DNA of 11,416 nucleotides from NCBI GenBank assembly GCA_002308495.1, contig DBVW01000002.1:43790-55205 (forward strand), read 5' to 3'. The stretch comes from Alphaproteobacteria bacterium UBA1254. GTDB lineage: Bacteria; Pseudomonadota; Alphaproteobacteria; RF32; CAG-239. Of the stretch, positions 1 to 5,482 are shown one piece after another. The notes beneath the pieces were generated by a model. The model was not told the origin of the DNA and ran no database searches. It saw only the letters and a program-made list of their open reading frames with translations. Both the position numbers and the translations under genes were made by a program. Position 1 is the first letter of the stretch, and every line of letters begins with the position of its first letter.

Positions 1-455
1 CAAAGTTGTTTTAAAATACAAGGCCCGTTTAAGTTGATATAAACATCATCAGGCCACATCACAATAAAATTGCGTTTTCCGACATGTTCTTTTGCCATTA
101 AAATAGCATGTCCGTTGCCGAGCGGCTTATCCTGCAAAGCAAAAGAAAATTTCATATTCGGCGGAATAATGCTTTCTAATACTTTAAGCAAATCTAATTT
201 ATTTTTTTCTTTTAAGTGATTTTCCAAAAACGGGTAGGGCGCATAATATTGTTCAAATAAGTGTTTGCAGGATTGATCACTGTAGATAAATACAATTTCT
301 TTAACACCTATTTCGCGACAACAATCAACGGCATATTGAATAATCGGCAGATTGTTGAGGGTTAAAAAACCTTTATGTAAAACTTTTGTGGCAGGCAGAT
401 TGCGGGTAGACAAACCAGCAACCGGTAAAACACAGATTTCCGGCTTTTGAAACAT
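1..455 (-). CDS. GalU-like sugar-phosphate nucleotidyltransferase, N-terminal part (runs off left edge)
   Basis: The 151 visible residues align by eye with the start of UTP-glucose-1-phosphate uridylyltransferase (GalU), which makes UDP-glucose in the cytoplasm for cell-surface sugars. Seen in the sequence: the nucleotide-binding segment AGLSTRNLPATK (residues 13-24), the retained Lys of the next block (HKGFLT, 27-32), NLPIIQY (35-41), PLGNGHAI (111-118) and the Asp pair WPDD (134-137) at the metal-binding position. Two normally strict blocks are altered: GxGTR reads GLSTR, and KEMLP reads KGFLT. It may therefore be a paralogue with another sugar or lower activity rather than the housekeeping GalU. 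I chose the ATG at 455 because AAGGAG at 462-467 lies six bases before it; the in-frame ATG at 461 directly abuts that site. The gene is divergent from the 188-residue gene at 697. The C-terminal half lies outside the window. Confidence 0.85.
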   Translation of the reverse strand, partial: MFQKPEICVLPVAGLSTRNLPATKVLHKGFLTLNNLPIIQYAVDCCREIGVKEIVFIYSDQSCKHLFEQYYAPYPFLENHLKEKNKLDLLKVLESIIPPNMKFSFALQDKPLGNGHAILMAKEHVGKRNFIVMWPDDVYINLNGPCILKQL

Positions 456-487
456 GGGCATCTCCTTAAAACAATTGACGTGTTTTA

Positions 488-516
488 TATATAACCGATT
501 TTTTTATGATAGGCAA
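488..516 (-). promoter_or_regulatory. Sigma-70-type promoter for the GalU-like gene
   Basis: On the minus strand, TTGCCT (516-511) is followed after 17 bases by TATATA (493-488). Matches to consensus are 4 of 6 and 5 of 6 with ideal spacing. Transcription would start near 481, giving a leader of about 25 bases before the ATG at 455. This is a sequence match only. Confidence 0.55.
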
Positions 517-584
517 GAAAGGAAATATATATTTTCTGATTTTTTAATAGGTAGATATGTATTTTTTAGAATCTTTAGTTTTTT

Positions 585-590
585 TATAAT
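585..590 (+). promoter_or_regulatory. Possible -10 element upstream of the 188-residue gene
   Basis: A perfect TATAAT lies in the AT-rich region between the GalU-like gene and the gene at 697. No convincing -35 box precedes it, since that position is a run of T, so this could be chance in such AT-rich DNA. If real, the transcript would have a leader of about 100 bases. Confidence 0.25.
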
Positions 591-696
591 TTGTTAAATT
601 TTCTCATTTAAAATTAAACAGGTATTGGTATTAATCATAATTGTTAAATAAAAAGCCGAGGAAAATGGTCGGAAACTTTTAAAGAAAGGGATAACA

Positions 697-1263
697 ATGA
701 GTGAAAAAGTTTTTTTAAACAAAAAAACGGGGTATGATGATTTTCATGTTTCGGATCCTAAATCGCATTTTTCATTTCTTGTTGGAGGCGCAGAGGCAAT
801 ACTTCCGACTTCCAGAGGAGGATGTGTTGTGGTTGATGTCTCATATTCGGAAAAGATTGTCAGCTGTGACCATGAACGTGTAACCAGAGCCAGCGGTGAA
901 ATGACATTGAATATATATAAACTATCTTTTTTAGAGTATAAAATTTATCAAGGATTAAAAAAATTCAAAAAAAAGGCAGATGTTGTATCAGAGCCTGTCT
1001 TATCAAGGTCAAAAGATGTTTATTATCGTGAAGGCGATGAAGTAAGTGGAAAATCAGATTTAAGTAATTATATGGAAGATAAGTTTTTTGGTTTTGATGA
1101 TATAGAAGGAGAGTCAAAATTAGCTGTTGAGCGTGCAAGACGCCTCATTATGGAGGAATATAAAGAACAGGAAAAAGAATATATTAAAAGTGTAGAAGAA
1201 TATCGCAAAATGGAAAGTGGTGAAAGTATTGTTCTTGATCTTAAAAATGACGGCCGCGAATAA
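697..1263 (+). CDS. Hypothetical protein, 188 residues
   Basis: I do not recognise this protein. It has no signal peptide or membrane segment and looks cytoplasmic. Residues about 22-85 look like a compact mixed fold with hydrophobic strands (HFSFLVGGAEAILP, GGCVVVDVSY). Residues about 88-138 are polar and probably flexible. Residues about 139-174 form a strongly charged predicted helix (ERARRLIMEEYKEQEKEYIK). The start is supported by AAAGGG at 685-690, six bases before the ATG. It is a single-gene unit: divergent from the GalU-like gene on its left and closed by the hairpin at 1284-1309. The coding sequence contains several A and T homopolymer runs, for example eight A at 967-974, which are possible slippage or sequencing-error sites, although the frame stays open. 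Reading-frame length, ribosome site and terminator support a real gene; function is unknown. Confidence 0.8.
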   Translation: MSEKVFLNKKTGYDDFHVSDPKSHFSFLVGGAEAILPTSRGGCVVVDVSYSEKIVSCDHERVTRASGEMTLNIYKLSFLEYKIYQGLKKFKKKADVVSEPVLSRSKDVYYREGDEVSGKSDLSNYMEDKFFGFDDIEGESKLAVERARRLIMEEYKEQEKEYIKSVEEYRKMESGESIVLDLKNDGRE

Positions 1264-1283
1264 ACTTCTTATCTTTTTAACTG

Positions 1284-1309
1284 AAAAGCCTCTCGGGTGA
1301 GAGGCTTTT
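1284..1309. terminator. Bidirectional rho-independent terminator
   Basis: AAAAGCCTCTC (1284-1294) and GAGAGGCTTTT (1299-1309) form a perfect 11-base-pair stem with a four-base GGGT loop. The A/T ends give a T-tract on either strand. It sits between the converging 188-residue gene (stop at 1263) and the ftsK-like gene (stop at 1313) and would end both transcripts. Confidence 0.88.
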
Positions 1310-1312
1310 AAA

Positions 1313-2650
1313 TTAATATCTTCTTCTTGTCGTTTTTTTGCGTGTCGTTGTATATGTTCGGCGTTTGGGCTTTGTTAAAGTATCGGCAATCGAGTCAAAA
1401 ATCTGGCCGCTTTTATCTTTTGTTTTTGAGCCGACAAATGCGCCGATGAGCAAAAGCCAAATCATTTTCAAAAACTTTTTCTTTTCTGTTTTTGAGAGCC
1501 AACCCCAAACGCCTTTAATCCAGCGAATAAGGAAAAACTCTTTTTTCTTTTCAACCTTTTTACCTTTTTCTTTTTCAACAACAATTTGATCAGATTCGTG
1601 TTTTTTCTTTAATACCGGTGCGATTTTGCAGCGGTAGGGCTTTAAGATTTCATCAATACCTTCGGTTGAAATATAAGCACCGTGTATGCGAGACAATTCA
1701 CCGTTTCCGGCTAAAAAGAGGGCATCTCCGCGACCGACCAAATCTTCCGCGCCTGTGGTGTCTAATATGGTCTTTGAATCAATTCCAGATGCCGTTTTAA
1801 AGGCCATACGGGAAGGGAAGTTTGCTTTGATTGAACCTGTGACCACATCAACGGACGGACGTTGTGTCGATAAAATAAGGTGAATACCTGCCGCCCTTGC
1901 TTTTTGAGCTAAAATCTGAATTTTCTTTTCAACGGTTTTATCCGACAACACCAAATCCGAAAACTCGTCAACAACCGCAACGATATATTGCATATTGCCT
2001 TCTTTTTCGTTATATTCTTCAATATTTTTGGTCATGCTTTTTTCAAAAAGTTCATAACGTTTGTTCATCTCAACGACTAAAAGCTGCAGAGCTTCTGAGG
2101 CATCGGCGTTATCCGTGATAACAGGCATATACATATATTTTTGATCGTTATAAACCGAAAACTCAATACGCTTCGGATCAATCATCACAAATTTTAATTC
2201 ATTCGGCTTTTTGCGTTTAATGAGCGAAATCACAAAAGCGTTTAGGCCGACAGATTTACCCGAACCGGTTGCGCCGGCAACAAGCAGGTGAGGCATTTTT
2301 GCGAGGTCTGCAAAAACAGGTGTGCCGTCAATTTTAACGCCCAAGCTGATAGGTAAGGCGCCTTTGGCATTTTTAGCCTCATCAGATTCTAAAACCTCTT
2401 CTAAAGGAACGGTTTTAAAAACGTCGTTTGCAATTTCAAAACCAATGCAACCGCCTTCGCAAACGTTACTGATGCGAAGTGTCTTAACGCCAAGTTCACG
2501 GGCGATATCTTCAACAGAGGAGGTGATGTTTTTGATTTTTGTGCCCGGTTTCGGTTTAAAGCGGATCTGCCTAATCAGCGGTCCGACACCTTCGCCTTCA
2601 ACTTTTCCTTCAACACCGTAATGGGTTAAAATCTGTTCTAACTGATGCAT
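1313..2650 (-). CDS. ftsK: Short FtsK/SpoIIIE-type DNA translocase lacking the N-terminal membrane and gamma domains
   Basis: FtsK is a hexameric ATP-driven DNA pump that clears chromosome ends at the division septum. This 445-residue protein begins directly in the alpha domain (residues about 1-85) and continues through the RecA-like beta motor. It shows Walker A GATGSGKS (126-133), MIDPKRIEFSVY (156-167), Walker B IVAVVDEF (223-230), the block AQKARAAGIHLILSTQRPSV (248-267) and DSKTILDTTGAEDLVGRGDA (291-310). Typical FtsK is about 750-1,300 residues with four N-terminal membrane helices and a C-terminal winged-helix gamma domain that reads KOPS sites; both are absent. The motor is instead followed by a Lys-rich linker (about 347-395), one short hydrophobic stretch (MIWLLLIGAFVG, about 396-407) and a tail ending in a basic Thr/Arg/Lys-rich segment. 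AAAGGA lies 7 bases before the ATG. The stop of argS is 13 bases upstream, so it is last in the lipoprotein-argS-ftsK operon. The family is certain; whether it is the cell's only FtsK cannot be seen here. Confidence 0.9.
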   Translation of the reverse strand: MHQLEQILTHYGVEGKVEGEGVGPLIRQIRFKPKPGTKIKNITSSVEDIARELGVKTLRISNVCEGGCIGFEIANDVFKTVPLEEVLESDEAKNAKGALPISLGVKIDGTPVFADLAKMPHLLVAGATGSGKSVGLNAFVISLIKRKKPNELKFVMIDPKRIEFSVYNDQKYMYMPVITDNADASEALQLLVVEMNKRYELFEKSMTKNIEEYNEKEGNMQYIVAVVDEFSDLVLSDKTVEKKIQILAQKARAAGIHLILSTQRPSVDVVTGSIKANFPSRMAFKTASGIDSKTILDTTGAEDLVGRGDALFLAGNGELSRIHGAYISTEGIDEILKPYRCKIAPVLKKKHESDQIVVEKEKGKKVEKKKEFFLIRWIKGVWGWLSKTEKKKFLKMIWLLLIGAFVGSKTKDKSGQIFDSIADTLTKPKRRTYTTTRKKTTRRRY

Positions 2651-2663
2651 TTTTTTATCCTTT

Positions 2664-4400
2664 CTAATTTGCTTTTAACATTTTTTCGGGCGCTTCAATA
2701 CCGAGCAAATAAAGCGCTTTTGTTAAGATATCGCGGGTAAGAGCCGCAAGCGTTAATCTTGAAGCCTTAATTTCATCATTTTGCCCTGTCATAATCGGAC
2801 ATGTGTTATAAAACGAGCTGAATATTTGAGCCAATGAATATGCATAATCTGCAATAATGCTCGGCTCTTTTTCATTTACCGCACGCCAAACGGCATTTTC
2901 AAAACCGGCAATCTTTAAGGCAAGTGTACGTTCATCGTTTTCAGAAATGAGGATTTTCCCTTGTAATAATTTGCCCTCTTTCGCTTTTCTTAAAATTGAG
3001 TTGATACGTGCAATGGCATATTGAATATAAGGTCCGGTCTTACCGTCAAACTTTGCAAAATCTTCCAGGTCAAAGACGTATCCCGATGAGGTTGTGTTTT
3101 TCAAATCTTGAAACTTGATGGCGGCCATAGCAACCTGCTCAACAAGTTTTTCTATCTCATCTTTTCCGTATCCTTCAACTTCATTCGGTTTCGGCATCGA
3201 AGAGCGGACTTTATCTTTACTCATTTCTATTAAATCACACAAATTCATTACGCCGCCGTCACGGGTTTTAAACGGCTTTCCGTCTGCGCCGTTGACCGTT
3301 CCGAAACCGATGTGCTTTAGGACAACATTCGGGGCGATTTGAAGCATTTGAGCCACTTGAAAAACTTGTTCAAAATGAAGTGATTGGCGCTTGTCGACAA
3401 CATAAATGATTTCATCGGCTTTTAGGTCATCAACGCGCATTTTAATTGTGGCAATATCAGTTAATTGATAACCGAAACCACCGTCGGATTTTACCAAAAT
3501 AACAGGCGGCATCGGTTTGTTTGTTTGAGGAAGGCGAATAATTGTCGCGCCGTCGTCAATTTCCGAAATGCCCTTTTGTTTAGCAAGCTCAACAATCTTA
3601 CCACACGTTTCATGCGCATCACTTTCTCCGAGCCAAAGATCAAAATGCGCTTGCAGGTCATCATAGTTTTCTTTGACAGCTTCAACCGAAACAGCTCTTA
3701 AATGTTTCCAAGCCTCAACATATTCCTTCTTGCCGTTTTGAAGTTCTGCGGTAACTAAACGTGCCGTTTCGGCTGCCTTTTCATCTTCTTTACAACGGAT
3801 GTTTGCTTTTTTATAAAATGAGGAAATAGCTTCTATATCATAGGTTTTAATCTTGCTTAAATCACCGTCTTGAAGAATAATCTCCGATAAAATCATACCC
3901 ATCGGCGTTCCCCAATCGCCAAAATGAACATCGGAAATAACCTTATCGCCCATAAAATCGATAATTCTTCTGATGCTTTCACCGATAACAGCCGAACGCA
4001 AATGGCCGACATGCAAAGCTTTTGCAACATTCGGACCGCCAAAATCCATCACAATTGTTTTAGGGTTTTGTGTTTTTGAACACCCGAGGCGGGGGTCAGA
4101 TGCCATATTGTCCATATTTGAAGCAATAAAGCTGTTTTTGAGCTTTATATTAATAAAGCCCGGACCATCAACCGAAACAGCCTCGATATCAGGATCGTTC
4201 TTAAGGCAATCTGCAATTTGAGTGCCGATGTCGCGCGGATTTTTCTTCAATGTTTTAGCAAGCGCCAAAGCACCGTTGCACTGAAAATCGCTCAAATCGG
4301 GCCTGTCAGACGGCTTAACAAAAGCATATTGCCCGTCAAAGCTTAAGGTTTGAAATATATTTTTGATTTTTTCATTTAATTGTTTTTCTAAAGATAACAT
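2664..4400 (-). CDS. argS: Arginyl-tRNA synthetase
   Basis: This class I aminoacyl-tRNA synthetase charges tRNA-Arg with arginine in the cytoplasm. From the ATG at 4400 it is 578 residues, matching the usual length (about 577 in E. coli). Seen in the sequence: an N-terminal additional domain (about 1-110), the HIGH-type motif AKALHVGHLRSA (residues about 126-137), GFGYQLTDIA (about 309-318), the KMSKS equivalent KPFKTRDGG (about 375-383), and the anticodon-binding domain opening with TGPYIQYAIARIN. An upstream in-frame ATG at 4421 would add seven residues but lies inside the preceding lipoprotein gene. I prefer 4400 because AGGA lies six bases before it and it starts eight bases after the lipoprotein stop, a typical operon junction. 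Downstream, the ftsK-like gene follows after 13 bases. Confidence 0.97.
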   Translation of the reverse strand: MLSLEKQLNEKIKNIFQTLSFDGQYAFVKPSDRPDLSDFQCNGALALAKTLKKNPRDIGTQIADCLKNDPDIEAVSVDGPGFINIKLKNSFIASNMDNMASDPRLGCSKTQNPKTIVMDFGGPNVAKALHVGHLRSAVIGESIRRIIDFMGDKVISDVHFGDWGTPMGMILSEIILQDGDLSKIKTYDIEAISSFYKKANIRCKEDEKAAETARLVTAELQNGKKEYVEAWKHLRAVSVEAVKENYDDLQAHFDLWLGESDAHETCGKIVELAKQKGISEIDDGATIIRLPQTNKPMPPVILVKSDGGFGYQLTDIATIKMRVDDLKADEIIYVVDKRQSLHFEQVFQVAQMLQIAPNVVLKHIGFGTVNGADGKPFKTRDGGVMNLCDLIEMSKDKVRSSMPKPNEVEGYGKDEIEKLVEQVAMAAIKFQDLKNTTSSGYVFDLEDFAKFDGKTGPYIQYAIARINSILRKAKEGKLLQGKILISENDERTLALKIAGFENAVWRAVNEKEPSIIADYAYSLAQIFSSFYNTCPIMTGQNDEIKASRLTLAALTRDILTKALYLLGIEAPEKMLKAN

Positions 4401-4408
4401 TTGTTTTC

Positions 4409-4726
4409 CTATTTTTCGCATTTAAAGTATGTGTGCGTCGGCAGCAACAGTTTGCAAGTAAAATGAGTCACATTTGTTTGAACGGCATGTGTCCCGGGAT
4501 TGTGTTTTTCACATTCCGCATCAGCCAACTCTTGAATTTTTTCTTGTGATGTCCAAAGACCGTTGGCACATATCGCCGGTGCCTTAGGTTTTGAACGTCC
4601 GACATAAAGTTTTGAAACATCTGTTTGTCCTGCATTGCGTCTTCGATCGACAAAAGGCTCAAAAACGGAGCAGGCGGTCAATAATCCTAAAATAAGTATG
4701 GCAAACACCATTTTTATATTGGACAT
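4409..4726 (-). CDS. Small conserved-looking lipoprotein, 105 residues
   Basis: The protein begins with a lipoprotein signal: MSNIKM, a hydrophobic stretch (about 7-17) and the lipobox LLTAC, with the lipidated Cys at residue 19. It should be exported and anchored in a membrane facing the periplasm. The residue after Cys is Ser, not Asp, so outer-membrane sorting is expected if the usual Lol rule applies. The mature part starts with SVFEPFVDRRRNAG and has four further cysteines (near residues 53, 72, 91 and 103), which could form two disulphides in the periplasm. I recall similar short lipoproteins in alphaproteobacteria but cannot name a family or function. GGAG at 4737-4740 lies ten bases before the ATG. 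It is first in the operon with argS and the ftsK-like gene. Confidence 0.85.
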   Translation of the reverse strand: MSNIKMVFAILILGLLTACSVFEPFVDRRRNAGQTDVSKLYVGRSKPKAPAICANGLWTSQEKIQELADAECEKHNPGTHAVQTNVTHFTCKLLLPTHTYFKCEK

Positions 4727-4767
4727 TTATCAAAAACTCCATTACATTGAATCCATAAATTAAACAC

Positions 4768-4797
4768 ATCATATACGAAGAAGATTTTAAATGCAAA
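4768..4797 (-). promoter_or_regulatory. Candidate promoter for the lipoprotein-argS-ftsK operon
   Basis: On the minus strand, TTTGCA (4797-4792) is followed after 18 bases by TATGAT (4773-4768). Matches to consensus are 4 of 6 and 5 of 6. Transcription would start near 4761, about 35 bases before the lipoprotein ATG. The site overlaps the start of the divergent gene at 4791, so the two divergent transcripts may compete for this 64-base gap. No clear promoter is visible for the plus-strand gene. Confidence 0.35.
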
Positions 4798-5393
4798 GCC
4801 AAAATGAATATATTGGAGATGATAATTTCAAAAAATTTCTCGGGCACTATAGTTGTCCGACACCCTTAAATGTCGTTAAAATGAAGTTTGCGGGCGCCAT
4901 TTGTTCGCCAAATTATAATCTGCGACCGACAGATGTTATTTCATCTTTTTTCAGGGAAGGTGAGGAACCTCGCCTCGAGACAAAAAAAGAAGCCGAACTT
5001 TTCTTTAAGTTTTTTATGGGGCTTTGGGATGAAATGTTTCAAGAAGTCGGCTTTAATAAGCTTAAACTTCCTAAGGCAGAGGGCAAAAAGGCTTATGATA
5101 TCGCCGTTAATCGTTATGATGAAATTGAACTCGGGTTTTTAGAGGGTTTTTGGGGCGGTATGCAGGATTTGAAACTGCCGGCTTATATTGCTCAAATTAT
5201 TGATCAACTTTCGGAACTTGCCGATGTTTATCGTATTGTGGCCGATCGGGCTCAAAAAGGCGAGGCTGATGATGTTTTGATTAAAACAATTAAAGATACA
5301 GACAATATGGTTCAAAAAGCTTTGTCTTTTGTTATCGAAAATTTTGCGTTGCCGAAAATTAAAAATGTCGCTGCCGAATCCATGAAAATTTAA
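4791..5393 (+). CDS. Conserved-looking hypothetical protein, 200 residues
   Basis: I cannot assign a named family. The protein has no signal peptide or membrane helix and looks cytoplasmic and mostly helical. The N-terminal half is dense with features typical of a conserved domain: GHYSCPTPLNVVKMKFAGAI (18-37), SPNYNLRPTDVISSFF (39-54), and ETKKEAELFFKFFMGLWDEM (63-82). I have an impression of close relatives in alphaproteobacteria, which I could not verify. The C-terminal half (about 100-200) is amphipathic helix, with GFLEGFWGGMQDLKLP at 115-130. The ATG at 4791 keeps the whole conserved-looking block. The ribosome site is weak (GAAGAAGA at about 4777-4784), so translation may be modest or initiate on a very short leader. 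It is divergent from the argS operon, and no obvious terminator follows it. Confidence 0.85.
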   Translation: MQSQNEYIGDDNFKKFLGHYSCPTPLNVVKMKFAGAICSPNYNLRPTDVISSFFREGEEPRLETKKEAELFFKFFMGLWDEMFQEVGFNKLKLPKAEGKKAYDIAVNRYDEIELGFLEGFWGGMQDLKLPAYIAQIIDQLSELADVYRIVADRAQKGEADDVLIKTIKDTDNMVQKALSFVIENFALPKIKNVAAESMKI

Positions 5394-5409
5394 TATTTTT
5401 GACATATTT

Positions 5410-5419
5410 TCAATATTGA
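5410..5419. repeat. Perfect palindrome overlapping a -35 box, possible operator
   Basis: TCAATATTGA is a perfect ten-base palindrome. It extends to 16 bases (5407-5422) with a single mismatched pair. It overlaps the first four bases of the TTGACA at 5416-5421, a position where a bound repressor would block RNA polymerase. Short palindromes are common in AT-rich DNA, so the regulatory role is inference. Confidence 0.25.
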
Positions 5420-5444
5420 CAAAGAATCTCAAATGTAATAGACT
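5416..5444 (+). promoter_or_regulatory. Sigma-70-type promoter for the 801-residue gene
   Basis: A consensus TTGACA (5416-5421) is followed after exactly 17 bases by TAGACT (5439-5444), a 4 of 6 match to TATAAT. Transcription would start near 5451, giving a leader of about 30 bases carrying the strong ribosome site at 5472-5476. A second TTGACA at 5399-5404 has no matching -10 box. Confidence 0.55.
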
Positions 5445-5482
5445 AAAGGTATGTTTTTACTTATCTTTGCCGGAGGTGTGTC

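Noticed and set aside
456..461. Alternative ATG two codons upstream in the GalU-like gene
   Set aside because: The AAGGAG site directly abuts this ATG, leaving no spacing, while it is ideally placed for the ATG at 455.
650..680. Possible leader hairpin (AAAAGCCGA and TCGG...CTTTT) before the 188-residue gene
   Set aside because: The pairing is short and interrupted, with no recognisable riboswitch core; not distinguishable from chance.
1338..2621. Plus-strand open frames over the ftsK-like gene, up to 99 codons
   Set aside because: They are antisense shadows of a clearly coding motor domain; none has a ribosome site or family resemblance.
2664..4221. Several open frames of 60-80 codons opposite or within argS
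   Set aside because: They are shadows of the argS coding frame, with no ribosome sites and low-complexity or implausible protein sequences.
4401..4421. Upstream ATG of argS adding seven residues
   Set aside because: It lies inside the lipoprotein gene and lacks a ribosome site; the ATG at 4400 has AGGA six bases upstream and gives the usual ArgRS length.
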